Part shown: positions 8,704-17,810 of the stretch, in pieces | Layout of the letters: each line of letters starts with the position of its first letter | How positions within the stretch are numbered: position 1 is the first letter of the stretch | Source: Flavobacterium crocinum | Lineage (GTDB): Bacteria > Bacteroidota > Bacteroidia > Flavobacteriales > Flavobacteriaceae | Assembly: GCF_003122385.1 (NCBI RefSeq) | Contig: NZ_CP029255.1 | Location: 3,410,001 to 3,474,000, forward strand | Length of the DNA stretch: 64,000 bases | Direction: 5' to 3' | Made by a program: the position numbers and the translations under genes | Notes under the pieces: model-generated | What the model saw: the letters and a program-made list of their open reading frames with translations, nothing else | What the model was told of the DNA's origin: nothing | Databases searched by the model: none

Positions 8704-9810
8704 TTAGTTGTGGAAAATAGGTGTAATGGTAATTGTTTTTTGTTCAATAGAATAATTAAAAGGCGTGTCACGTTTTAGAAGATCTAAAATGTTCTCGACA
8801 CTAGACTCACTGATTTTAATTGAGCCGGTAAAATTCTGTTTGGCCAAAACAGCATTTTCGTTGATGATTTCAACGTCGTAGGTGCGCTCAATTATTTTTG
8901 TAATCGTAGAAAATGGGGTGTTGTTGAAGGCAAGTTCACCTTGTGTCCAGGCTTCGTAAAAAGAAGTATCAACGTTTTTCGTTGTAATTTTCTTAGACTG
9001 ATTCTGCCATATAGCCATTTGGGAAGGCTTTAGCAAAACAGTGTTTAAAGGATTTTCTTTTTCAGACATTTTAATGCTTCCTTCGACCAAAACACTGCTC
9101 AAGGTTTTGTCTTCAGGGTAAGCACTTACATTGAAACGCGTTCCAAGAACTTCAATTTCAACCTGATCTGAATGTACAATAAACGGATGCTGCTTGTCTT
9201 TAGCAACTTCAAAAAATGCTTCACCGGTTAAATAAACATTTCTTTTTCCGTTTATTCCAAATTGTTCGGGATATCGTAAAGTAGTTCCTGAATTTAAACT
9301 TACCAGAGTTCCGTCTGAAAGTTTAAGTTTGAATGTTTTTCCGTACGGAACTTTTAGGGTATTGTATAAAACGTCTTTGTCTTGAACTTTTCCAAAATAA
9401 ACAATCTGATCCGGAAATTTTCTGGCAACCAGTTCTCCTTTATCATTTACTAATGTATTCAGATTTTTTTTGGTGAAAAATTCCAAACGTCCATCGCCTA
9501 ATTCCAGAACAACTTCTTTTGAAACAGCTGTTCTTTCATTAAAATAAAAAGCCAGTTTTCCTAAACCAAATAAAACAACAAGAATGGCCGCGTATTTAAA
9601 ATACGTTCTTATTTTATTTTTTGGTTTTAATGCCACTACTGGAACTTCACGTGAAATAGTTCCGGAAAGCGCGGTTAAGGCCCAGGTCTTTTTTAAAGAT
9701 ATAAATTGCTTTTTGTTTTCTTCTGAGGCTTCAATCCATTCAAAAAGTTGCTGTACTTCTTGTTCTGAAGCTTCATTAGATAAGTATTTATAAATTATTT
9801 CCGATGTCAT
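8704..9810 (-). CDS. FecR family anti-sigma factor
   Basis: A 368-residue inner-membrane protein. The cytoplasmic N-terminus (YLSNEASEQEVQQLFEWI) fits the anti-sigma part; one membrane helix lies at about residues 71-89 (YFKYAAILVVLFGLGKLAF); a periplasmic FecR domain contains the hallmark VYLTGEAFFEVAKD and VEVLGTRFNV-like strands (here VEIEVLGTRFNVSAY); a C-terminal domain (about 290-360, ending TITITPIF) matches the DUF4974 type found in Bacteroidota FecR. It should hold the sigma factor inactive until the STN domain of the adjacent SusC signals. The order sigma, FecR, SusC with short gaps supports one regulatory unit. Confidence 0.92.
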   Translation of the reverse strand: MTSEIIYKYLSNEASEQEVQQLFEWIEASEENKKQFISLKKTWALTALSGTISREVPVVALKPKNKIRTYFKYAAILVVLFGLGKLAFYFNERTAVSKEVVLELGDGRLEFFTKKNLNTLVNDKGELVARKFPDQIVYFGKVQDKDVLYNTLKVPYGKTFKLKLSDGTLVSLNSGTTLRYPEQFGINGKRNVYLTGEAFFEVAKDKQHPFIVHSDQVEIEVLGTRFNVSAYPEDKTLSSVLVEGSIKMSEKENPLNTVLLKPSQMAIWQNQSKKITTKNVDTSFYEAWTQGELAFNNTPFSTITKIIERTYDVEIINENAVLAKQNFTGSIKISESSVENILDLLKRDTPFNYSIEQKTITITPIFHN

Positions 9811-9877
9811 AAATGCGTTTTTATACTTCTCGCTATTGTTAGTACACTTCAGAATTAAAATACCCTACCTTTTATTC

Positions 9878-10477
9878 TTAATTATTATAAATAAGGATAA
9901 AAATTAAAAATAAATAATCGGATAATTTGGTCTTCAAAATCTTTAAAGCCTTTGTCATATGGGCTTCTACGGCTTTTAAAGTCACTTCCATTTCTTCTGC
10001 GATTTCTGCATTTTTTTTATTCTCGAAGCGTTTTTTTATAAAAACTTCGCGGGTTTTTGGAGGCAGTTCGCTGATGGATTCCTGAATAATGCGTTCTAAT
10101 TCTGTTAATTCCAGAGTGTCAAATTGAAGAGAATTTAAAACTTCAATATCCAATTCTCTTTCTTTGTGGTTAAGGAGGTCATTCCTGAATTTATCTTTCA
10201 CTTTATTGTGGCGAATTAAATTCAGGCATTTAGATTTGGCGTAGGTAAACAAGAAAGCCTGAATTCCATTAAGAGATTCAACATTTTCTTTGTTCTGCCA
10301 TAAGTGGAGCAGGGCTTCCTGAGCTAGATTTTCAGCTTCGTCCTGATCATAAATAAACTGAACGCTGAAAGATTGGATTCTCCTAAAGTATTTGTCGTAA
10401 AAAAAAGTATAAGCAGTCTCGTCGCCTTCCTTAAAGGAATGGAAAAGATTTAATTCGAAACTGTTATTTTGGTTCAT
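9878..10477 (-). CDS. ECF sigma-70 factor (FecI/Bacteroidota type)
   Basis: About 199 residues from the ATG at 10477. Region 2 is seen as AYTFFYDKYFRRIQSFS with DEAENLAQEALLHLW, and region 4 as LPPKTREVFIKKRFENKKNAEIAEEMEVTLKAVEAHM, a helix-turn-helix. This is the arrangement of the ECF sigma family expanded in Bacteroidota and paired with FecR. It should drive the SusC operon after release by the FecR protein encoded 67 bases downstream. The frame extends nine residues further upstream to 10504, but MNQNNSFELN fits family N-termini better. Confidence 0.92.
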   Translation of the reverse strand: MNQNNSFELNLFHSFKEGDETAYTFFYDKYFRRIQSFSVQFIYDQDEAENLAQEALLHLWQNKENVESLNGIQAFLFTYAKSKCLNLIRHNKVKDKFRNDLLNHKERELDIEVLNSLQFDTLELTELERIIQESISELPPKTREVFIKKRFENKKNAEIAEEMEVTLKAVEAHMTKALKILKTKLSDYLFLIFILIYNN

Positions 10478-10504
10478 TAAACGAAATTTACTTAGAAAAA
10501 GCAA

Positions 10505-11332
10505 TATTAAGTAAATTTTAAAAACTACTTGTATCTGCTAAGAAAGCGGCAAATATAAAAGTTTATTTATATTAATTCTAAATAAAATAAAATTAATGAA
10601 TGTTTGAAGAAATTTTATTCAGAATAGGTTTATTTTAGAGTAATTCGTATGATACGTTGGGCTGATTTTACCGCAAAGGTCGCAAGGTTTTTTTGATAAG
10701 GTGGATGTTCTCTAAACGCAAAAGTTCGCAAAGCTTTATGTAGAAACTTTGCGAACTTTGTATTTGAAGAATATAATTTAAAAACTTAGTGACCTTTGCG
10801 TAAACCTTTGCGCTCTTTGCGGTTAAAAAAAACTTTCGAACTTATTTTTTTGCTACAGATTAAAAGGATTAAAAATGATTTAAACCTGTGCTAATCTGTG
10901 AAATCTGTGACTAAATAAATTTAAAATGCAGATTGAAATTCATTGTGTTGATTTTACCGCAAAGAGCGCAAGGTTTTTTGATATGCTGGGTTTTATAGGA
11001 ATGCAAAAGTTCGCAAAGCTTTGTGTAAAACTTTGCGAACTTAATTTTTAGCCACAGATTAATGGATTAAAATGATTTAAATCTGTGCTAATCTGTGAAA
11101 TCTGTGGCTAAAAAAATAGACAGGACATAAATTCATTGTGTTGATTTTACCGCAAAGTTCGCAAGGTTTTTTGACAAGCTGAGGTTTATAAAAACACAAA
11201 AGTTCGCAAAGCTTTGTGTGAAAAACTTTGCGAACTTTCATAACAAAGTTTATCCGTGTAGCTTTAAAAAAAAAACTTTGCGACCTTTGCGTTAACCTTT
11301 GCGACCTTTGCGGTTAAAAAAAAACTTTGCGG
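10505..11332. repeat. Long intergenic region with three diverged repeat units
   Basis: No gene is seen in these 828 bases. Three direct units start with GATTTTACCGCAAAG at 10663, 10950 and 11143. Each continues with CGCAAGGTTTTTT, a variable stretch, then a hairpin AGTTCGCAAAG ... CTTTGCGAACT. Units 1 and 2 are followed by a second module of the CACAGATTAA ... GTGCTAATCTGTG type (about 10854-10915 and 11049-11114). The third unit abuts the 3' end of the permease gene. The pattern is tandem amplification of a composite intergenic repeat; spacing and content are too irregular for CRISPR. Confidence 0.75.
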
Positions 11333-12685
11333 TTAAAAATAAGCTTTGTTGTTAAAATTCCTCCATCCAAAGCCAATCAATATTAAAATAAAAAGTAATA
11401 ACGGTAAAAATGCTTTTAAAAAGCTGATTTCGGTCGAATCTTTAAATGTTTCAATTTTATAATTCTCCCATTTTTGTTGATCAACGGCTTCGTTATCAAA
11501 TATTTTAGGATAAAAATGCAGACGAAGTTTTTCATGAAATTGCGTTGTTTCTTTTAAAAACAAAAGCTGGTTACGTAAATCCGATTTCGCAATATCGTTT
11601 AACTGAATCTGAGTATGAAGCGTTGGAATAAATTGTGCAATCAATTCGCTGGCACGGTTTCGCTGTTCCAATTTAGCGTACAATTCCTTAGACTGCACTG
11701 CCGATTCGTCGTCGCCCATTTGCTGCATGGCAAAATACCAAAGCCAGCAGAATTCTTTATCTGCTGGAATCTTATACTCCCGAAACTGAGGATAATGTTT
11801 ATAAAATTTTTCCATCGTTTCATTTTTATCCATGTCCCACTTTTCATGATAGGCATTTCGCTGTTGTATAGTGAGCTCCAGCGCTTCAGGAATTTTATAT
11901 TTATTTACAATAAATGCATTAATTCCGGCAGGAACAATAATGATTAAAAACAGCCAAATTGTAAGTAGTGAAACGGCATTAAAATTAGAATGCATTTGCA
12001 GGGAAACAATGAAAAAACAAACCGCAAACCAAAATAATATGTATAGAATTCCAATTCCGTAGAAAATAAAAAAAGACTGATCCAACGGAATATTTAAGAA
12101 CAAAACAGCAGTAAATAGCAAAACCGTAAACAAAGCCATCAAACTCAAAATCCTTACATAAAATAACTGCAAGATGTATTTGAAAGTATTCTGACTCTGT
12201 GTTGCCACAATTTTCCAAGTACCGCTTTCTTTTTCTTCTGAAATTACATTATAAGAGAAAGCAATAATCAGAAGCGGAAATAAATAAACCAGTACAAAAC
12301 TAAAATCAATATTTCCGGACAAAAGATTGTTTGGATTATTGAGTTCTGCATCGTATTTCTGACCTTCTAAACCGCGAATCGTCACATTTTGAATAGAAGG
12401 ATTAACATCGCGTTGGCCAATGGCTAAACTGTTTATAGGTAATGTATTATTGACCAAAGAAAACTTGATATAATACAATAAAAGACCGATTTCGTCTTTA
12501 TGAAACGCCGCATTTCTGGCAATATGTTCTTTTTGATAAATGGCAGCTTCCTGAATGTTCTTTTCTTGTTTATCCTGAAACTGGTTTCCAATTAAAAGAC
12601 TGATAAAACCGATACATAACAGAAAAAGCAATCCAATTTTAGTCCCTTTTGATCGAATGAAATTTTTAAATAATAATGATAACAT
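11333..12685 (-). CDS. ABC-2 type transporter permease (DUF3526-like)
   Basis: A 450-residue membrane protein with an N-terminal helix (GLLFLLCIGFISLLIG), a large extracytoplasmic stretch, then a helix cluster in the middle (including FVLVYLFPLLIIAFSYNVIS, then EEKESGTWKI) and a last helix near the C-terminus (AFLPLLLFILILIGFGW). The EEKESGTWKI turn is the counterpart of the ERExGT-type motif of ABC-2 permeases of the NosY class. A second large soluble loop (about residues 265-400) is the DUF3526-type insertion. It starts 2 bases after its paralogue and likely forms a heterodimer with it, energised by the ATPase of the same operon. The cargo is unknown. Confidence 0.82.
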   Translation of the reverse strand: MLSLLFKNFIRSKGTKIGLLFLLCIGFISLLIGNQFQDKQEKNIQEAAIYQKEHIARNAAFHKDEIGLLLYYIKFSLVNNTLPINSLAIGQRDVNPSIQNVTIRGLEGQKYDAELNNPNNLLSGNIDFSFVLVYLFPLLIIAFSYNVISEEKESGTWKIVATQSQNTFKYILQLFYVRILSLMALFTVLLFTAVLFLNIPLDQSFFIFYGIGILYILFWFAVCFFIVSLQMHSNFNAVSLLTIWLFLIIIVPAGINAFIVNKYKIPEALELTIQQRNAYHEKWDMDKNETMEKFYKHYPQFREYKIPADKEFCWLWYFAMQQMGDDESAVQSKELYAKLEQRNRASELIAQFIPTLHTQIQLNDIAKSDLRNQLLFLKETTQFHEKLRLHFYPKIFDNEAVDQQKWENYKIETFKDSTEISFLKAFLPLLLFILILIGFGWRNFNNKAYF

Positions 12686-12687
12686 AA

Positions 12688-14130
12688 TTAGATGGCTTTA
12701 AGTTTATGTGATGCGATTCTAATCAAAATAAAAAGCACCGCAATCCAGAGCAGAATTGAAATGATAGAGACGATTTCGTTTTTAAGAACCGTTCCGATTT
12801 TTTCAGGTTCATAATGAAATTCTTCTACTTCAGCCCAATGTTCTTTTCCAATAATTTTTGGCTCATCCGATTTTGTATTGCTGATATATTTGATCTGCAA
12901 AGCGTTCATTTTCTGTGCCATTGCGTAACGATAATCTTCGGCTTGTTTCTGAAAATCAATGTACGATTCGTAATCGGTATTCGACAATCCCATTGATAAA
13001 TTTTTGATGGCGATATAAGGATTTAGAAAAGAAACCGTCTTAGAAAAGCTATTTTGTTTTTTGTAAATCTTTAAAAGTTCGGCTAAATGTTCGTTGTAAA
13101 TTCTGGAACTTATTTTTTCGCCTTCGGTCATAATGTATCCCGAATAATTGAACGGAAGTTTCTGTACCGAATCGACTTTATAAGCCAAAAGCAAAGAATC
13201 TTTGATTTTTTTATAATGCGGATCATTTGGGTTATGACTGTCGCCTTCTTTTAAAATATCTTTTTCGATATCACTGGTAAACTGGATTTTAGAAGGCGCT
13301 TCATAAATATAAGCACCAATTGCCTGCGTCGTTCTTGGCAGAATAATAGTAAATAACAGCCAAATTCCAATAAGCGTAATTAATGCTTTTTTGGAAGTTT
13401 TGCTTACCGCAGAAATCAAAACCGCAATCACACAGAAGAATAGGAGATAAGCCAAATGAAAAAAGATAAACAAAAGCATTTTTATCGTTTCGTCTGCCGT
13501 AATAGAAAAGTTTTGTAAAAAGAGCCAGACCAAAACTAAAATAATAATGGTTGGAACAAAAAGAAGCATAATAACGCTTGCAATTCCTAAAGTTTTTCCA
13601 ATTAAAAGCTGTTTCCAATTGATTCCCTGAGTTAATAGAATTTTTAAAGTGCCGTTTTCACGTTCGTAAGCAATGGCATTAAAACCTAAAAAGAAAATAA
13701 GAAGCGGTAATAAAACCTGTAGAACCATAGCAATACTGATTTCTCCAAAACGAAGCATACTGTTTGAAAAACCAGCTTCAGAGAAATTGGCAGTATTTTG
13801 TTTGTGCGCTTCAAGAAAAATAGCATTTCCAAAGAAAGGTTCCATTCCGAATTCGAAAACACTCAAAGGCGTACTTTTTCTAAAGGCAAAATTGCCGTAA
13901 TGTGCCATTCTATGCGGATTTTTATCTGGATTTTTTAACCAGTCTTCTCTCGATTCATGCTGGTATTTTTCGCTCGTTTCATTTTGGGTTTTGTAATTGT
14001 CCCAGCCTGTAAAAGCCGCATATAAAAGCAAAATGCCAATGATAGCCGTTATGATATAGATAGCAGAATTTTTAAAAATAGATTTTCTAAAATGTCTGGC
14101 TATCAGTATTTCTGATTGTAATATTTTCAT
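12688..14130 (-). CDS. ABC-2 type transporter permease (DUF3526-like), paralogue
   Basis: A 480-residue membrane protein with the same plan as the downstream gene: N-terminal helix (IYIITAIIGILLLYAAF), then the motif AYERENGTLKILLTQGI at the end of the second helix, several further helices (VLVWLFLQNF, LLFFCVIAVLISAVS, TLIGIWLLFTIILP), a long soluble loop and a final helix (IISILLWIAVLFILIRI). YERENGTLK is the ABC-2/NosY-type signature. It begins 5 bases after the TonB-dependent receptor stop and ends 2 bases before the second permease, so all four genes are probably one mRNA. Two non-identical permeases suggest a heterodimeric channel. Confidence 0.82.
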   Translation of the reverse strand: MKILQSEILIARHFRKSIFKNSAIYIITAIIGILLLYAAFTGWDNYKTQNETSEKYQHESREDWLKNPDKNPHRMAHYGNFAFRKSTPLSVFEFGMEPFFGNAIFLEAHKQNTANFSEAGFSNSMLRFGEISIAMVLQVLLPLLIFFLGFNAIAYERENGTLKILLTQGINWKQLLIGKTLGIASVIMLLFVPTIIILVLVWLFLQNFSITADETIKMLLFIFFHLAYLLFFCVIAVLISAVSKTSKKALITLIGIWLLFTIILPRTTQAIGAYIYEAPSKIQFTSDIEKDILKEGDSHNPNDPHYKKIKDSLLLAYKVDSVQKLPFNYSGYIMTEGEKISSRIYNEHLAELLKIYKKQNSFSKTVSFLNPYIAIKNLSMGLSNTDYESYIDFQKQAEDYRYAMAQKMNALQIKYISNTKSDEPKIIGKEHWAEVEEFHYEPEKIGTVLKNEIVSIISILLWIAVLFILIRIASHKLKAI

Positions 14131-14135
14131 ATCAA

Positions 14136-16433
14136 TTAAAATCTATAAGTTACGGTAAGATTTACGTTTCGCGGACTTCCCGGAAACAATCTCAAATAAT
14201 TTTGTGCGCCCAGCCAGTAGGTTTTATTTAGAAGATTTCCAGCGTTTAAGGCAATCTGCATATTGCTTCCGTTTGGTTTGTAATAAATAGCGGCATCAAA
14301 AATGGTAAAATCTGGAAGCGTAAAATCTCTAGTAAACCAAGGTACTTTACTGCTTTGATACTGTATTCCAAAACCAATTCCAAAATCATCTAAAACAGAA
14401 TCTGAATTAAAGTTGTAGCGTGTCCAAAGATTAGCGCTGTTTTTTGGCGTATTTTGCTTTCTCTGTCCAATTAATGCAGCATTGGCGTCATTGGTAATTT
14501 CGGCATCAATATAACTGTAAGAAGCATTTACCTGCCAGTCTGGAGTAATATATCCTGCCAGATCACATTCAAAACCACGGCTTCTTTCAGAACCTCTTGT
14601 AACCAGTAAGTCAGGGTTTACAGGATCATTGGCATTCATCAAAATATTACGCTGATTGATTTCGTAAACCGCAGCGTTAAAACTTACGGAATTATTTAGA
14701 AAAACCGCTTTTACTCCAAACTCTTTTAAATCACTTTCCAGCGGTTTAAACAAACTTCCGCCGGGCAGACTTCCCGTTTGAGGCATTAAAGTAACAGTAT
14801 TAGACTGTGGTTGATAACCTTCAAGATAAGTAGTGTAAACATTTATGGCATCGTTCACGGTATACGTAATGCCGATTCTAGGAAGTAATGCTGTCTTTTT
14901 AACTGTTAATTCATTATTGGTTTCATAATTTGTAATGTCTTCAAACCATTCGTTTCTTAATCCCAACAAAAAAATGAATTTATTCCACTGAATCTGATCC
15001 TGAATATAAATGGCATTTGTTGTCGTTAATGCCGACGGAAGCGCCGTACGAACATTTAAAACATAGTCCTGCGTATTTCTTAAAGCATACGACGGATTGT
15101 TTAAATCGAAGAAATTGACGTTTGGTTTGGGTAAAACAATACCATTTACAGTTACCGTTTGATAATTAGAAGAATTTGCAGGAACAAAAGTATTTGCAAC
15201 AGTTCCATCATTTAACAAATAACCTCTCGCTGCATTTTGTCCGCCTCCTTTGTTTTTATTCCAGCTGCTGAGATCGTAACCTGTCAATAGTTTGTGATTG
15301 AGTTTTCCGGTTTTGAAATCAAAATTAAAATAGGTGCTTAGATTATCTATGTCCCAATATTGCTGGCGCTGTACATATTGCATCATAGCAAGACTTGTCA
15401 CAGGCTGATTATTCATATCAACTGCAAAAGTATTCGTGGTGCGGTGTTCCTGAAGATCTTCTGTCCAGGTCTGTTTCATATACGAAACGTTGAATCCCAC
15501 TTTCGAAGAAAACTTATGAGCAAAATTGGTCATCAAAATCATTTCTTTTGATTTGAAAAAATCTCCTGAAGCTCCTAAATTTAGACTGATTGGTGTTTTG
15601 TTTAAATCCGTTTTTCCGGCAACAGCGCCAAAAATAGGCTGTCCGCGGTCTAAAACTCCAGTCATGTTACTCAAAATCAATTCGGTATTGATTGCCGTTT
15701 TTTCATTTGGAATATAACTGAAGGAAGGCGAAAACAGGAACGATTTATTGTTCACCAAATCACGATACGATTTTGCTTCCTGGTACGCTCCGTTTACACG
15801 ATATAAAAGCGTTTTGGATTCGTTTAAAGGCCCTGTAAAATCTAAGGTCCCGCGTAAAGTGCTAAAACTTCCAACAGAAAAACTGACTTCTTTTCGATCT
15901 GTTGCCAAAGGTTTTTTTGTCACCATATTGATACTTCCACCTGGATCAACAGATGAAAATGTGGCACTAGAGGGGCCTTTGATTACTTCAACACGTTCAA
16001 TATTACTCGTTAAGGGCTGTAGAAAATAATATTGTCTGGTTCGCATTCCGTTGATAATCTGGCCTTCTTCGTTCTGGCTGATGCCTCGAATGGTATATTG
16101 ATTATAATAACTAGCCGGAATTACGCCACTTGCCATTTTTACGACATCTGCGAGATAAATAGCTCCTTTGTCAGCAATTAACTCTTTGGTAATGCTGGAA
16201 GTAGACTGCGGAATATCTTTGTTTAATGTCGCCGTTTTAGTTGCTGAAAAGGAATAGTCGCTGTTATACTTTCGCGTTGAGCGACCAATAATTTCAACAG
16301 TCTGTAATTCATTTCTTTTAGATTCCAATTCCAAAGAATCCTTAGAAATGCTGTCTCTTACTTTTCCGCCGTTTTGTGCTTTTACAACAGAAATGGTACT
16401 TACTATAAACAGTAAAGAAAGTGTATTTTTCAT
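14136..16433 (-). CDS. TonB-dependent siderophore-type receptor
   Basis: A 765-residue outer-membrane receptor with a signal peptide ending at VVKAQ. The plug contains ELIADKGAIYLADVVKMASG and the signature RVEVIKGPSSATFSSVDPGG, and the C-terminus ends in the barrel strand NVNLTVTYRF. The overall pattern resembles FhuE/FoxA-type siderophore receptors. There is no N-terminal STN or carboxypeptidase-like extension. It is unusual that the receptor gene is sandwiched between an ABC ATPase (6 bases upstream) and two ABC-2 permeases (5 bases downstream), because ABC-2 systems are usually exporters. The ligand may be a metal chelate; the identity is not shown by sequence. Confidence 0.9.
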   Translation of the reverse strand: MKNTLSLLFIVSTISVVKAQNGGKVRDSISKDSLELESKRNELQTVEIIGRSTRKYNSDYSFSATKTATLNKDIPQSTSSITKELIADKGAIYLADVVKMASGVIPASYYNQYTIRGISQNEEGQIINGMRTRQYYFLQPLTSNIERVEVIKGPSSATFSSVDPGGSINMVTKKPLATDRKEVSFSVGSFSTLRGTLDFTGPLNESKTLLYRVNGAYQEAKSYRDLVNNKSFLFSPSFSYIPNEKTAINTELILSNMTGVLDRGQPIFGAVAGKTDLNKTPISLNLGASGDFFKSKEMILMTNFAHKFSSKVGFNVSYMKQTWTEDLQEHRTTNTFAVDMNNQPVTSLAMMQYVQRQQYWDIDNLSTYFNFDFKTGKLNHKLLTGYDLSSWNKNKGGGQNAARGYLLNDGTVANTFVPANSSNYQTVTVNGIVLPKPNVNFFDLNNPSYALRNTQDYVLNVRTALPSALTTTNAIYIQDQIQWNKFIFLLGLRNEWFEDITNYETNNELTVKKTALLPRIGITYTVNDAINVYTTYLEGYQPQSNTVTLMPQTGSLPGGSLFKPLESDLKEFGVKAVFLNNSVSFNAAVYEINQRNILMNANDPVNPDLLVTRGSERSRGFECDLAGYITPDWQVNASYSYIDAEITNDANAALIGQRKQNTPKNSANLWTRYNFNSDSVLDDFGIGFGIQYQSSKVPWFTRDFTLPDFTIFDAAIYYKPNGSNMQIALNAGNLLNKTYWLGAQNYLRLFPGSPRNVNLTVTYRF

Positions 16434-16439
16434 TTGATT

Positions 16440-17135
16440 CTAAACGGTTTGTAAATACAAATCTTCCAGTTCGTTAGCCGAAATTTTATCTGCTTCGATC
16501 ACTGTTACAAGATTTCCCTGTTTCATAATTCCGATATGCGAAGCGACTTCCCGCGCTCTGAAAATATCGTGGGTTGCCATTAAAATAGCCGTTCCGTCTG
16601 CCGAAAGTTCTTTTAAAATCTGAGAGAATTCGTTGGAAGCTTTTGGATCTAAACCGCTTGTAGGTTCGTCCAGTAAAAGCACTTTGGCTTTTTTTGCAAT
16701 AGCAATCGCAATTCCCACTTTTTGACGCATTCCTTTAGAGTATCCGCCTAAATTTTGATCGTGCGCTTTAACTTGCAAACCCGCTTTGTTCAGGAAATAA
16801 GTCAGTTCTCCTTTAGAATATTTAAAGCCGGCAAGTGAAGAGAAAAATTTAAGGTTTTCTAAACCTGTTAAATTGGGGTAAAGCATTACAGTTTCTGGAA
16901 TGTAAGCGACAAATTCTTTAGTCGTTTTTGCGTTTAAAGTAACCGGAATATTATTGATGGTTAAAGTTCCTTCGGAAGGTTCTATAAAACCTAGAAATAA
17001 ATTAATTGTAGTCGTTTTTCCAGCGCCATTTTGCCCTAAAAGAGCAAATATTTCGCCTTCTTTAATCGTTAAATTTAGGGCATTCAAAGCAGTATAATCA
17101 CCATATTTTTTGGTGAGGTTTTCAGCTGTCAACAT
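16440..17135 (-). CDS. ABC transporter ATP-binding protein (NosF/CcmA-like)
   Basis: A 231-residue ATPase. Walker A is GQNGAGKT at residues 34-41, the signature is YSKGMRQ at 132-138 in place of the canonical LSGGQ, and Walker B is VLLLDEP at 153-159, followed by TSGLDP. The Q-loop position reads YIPE, with Glu instead of Gln, as in many drug- and CcmA-type exporters. It should power the two ABC-2 permeases encoded downstream in the same operon. Gene order ATPase, receptor, permease, permease with gaps of 2-6 bases argues for stoichiometric co-expression. Confidence 0.92.
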   Translation of the reverse strand: MLTAENLTKKYGDYTALNALNLTIKEGEIFALLGQNGAGKTTTINLFLGFIEPSEGTLTINNIPVTLNAKTTKEFVAYIPETVMLYPNLTGLENLKFFSSLAGFKYSKGELTYFLNKAGLQVKAHDQNLGGYSKGMRQKVGIAIAIAKKAKVLLLDEPTSGLDPKASNEFSQILKELSADGTAILMATHDIFRAREVASHIGIMKQGNLVTVIEADKISANELEDLYLQTV

Positions 17136-17321
17136 ATTTTTGTATTTGGATTTAAGTTTTAATAAAAGGGGTTCTTGAAGCGTTTTAGTGCATCAAAAGA
17201 ATTTGAGATATAAAATTGAGGTTTACAGCGGTCTATTCGCGAAAGCGTAAATACATTGCTTTCCCTTTTCAATCAAACAGAATGAAAAGAGAGCTTTTAA
17301 AATGAAAAACTCAAAGTAAAC

Positions 17322-17672
17322 TTAGAATAGAACAGGAGGCGCCCTTAAAGCAAATAAACTGCCTTTAAAGAAAGTTGAAACCGATTTGGTATAAACAAAT
17401 ACAGGTTTGATTTCAATTTGTATTTTCTGAAAAATAACAGCGTCAAATGTATTTGGAATGTAAGTGCTGAATGTAAAATGACAAATATGGCATTTGGTAT
17501 CTACATCGTGGCTGTGGGTAATTTCCTTTTGATTGGCACTGGTGTGATGCTCGCAGGGCTTTTCTGAAAGCTCTTTAAAAACATGTTCATACGAATGTAC
17601 AGTCTGAAATAGCATTGCGGACAATACTATAATAGACATTAGGAAATTGATAATTAAAAATCTCTTCTTCAT
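17322..17672 (-). CDS. Small exported His/Cys-rich protein (DUF2946-like)
   Basis: A 116-residue protein with a signal or anchor segment (FLIINFLMSIIVLSAMLF), then a short region dense in metal-ligand residues: HSYEH, CEHH, HSH and CHICH within about 40 residues. The C-terminus ends LFALRAPPVLF; a terminal RAPP motif is common in DUF2946-type proteins, which often neighbour copper-related genes. A role as a periplasmic metal-binding or sensing protein is inferred from these residues. It lies 186 bases upstream of the ATPase gene on the same strand; a common transcript is possible. The CxxCH could in principle bind heme c, but the surrounding His-rich context favours metal binding. Confidence 0.6.
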   Translation of the reverse strand: MKKRFLIINFLMSIIVLSAMLFQTVHSYEHVFKELSEKPCEHHTSANQKEITHSHDVDTKCHICHFTFSTYIPNTFDAVIFQKIQIEIKPVFVYTKSVSTFFKGSLFALRAPPVLF

Positions 17673-17810
17673 TCCAAATAAACAGCTGATTTTTTAGTGA
17701 TATTAAAAACGCAACAGTGTTGCAAAGATAGATATCTCATTTTGAAATACTGTAAAACCAACTTTATTTTTTTGGAAAGTTTATTCGTAAACCCTTATTT
17801 TACGCCCGTT

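Noticed and set aside
10663..11331. Tandem units that might be a CRISPR or a replication origin
   Set aside because: Units of about 190-290 bases with internal hairpins do not fit CRISPR, and no DnaA boxes or dnaA-type genes are seen.
11333..14130. Assignment of the permeases as gliding proteins GldF/GldG
   Set aside because: GldG has a large ABC_transp_aux domain and no second permease pair; these two proteins have the DUF3526-like layout and lie with a TonB receptor.
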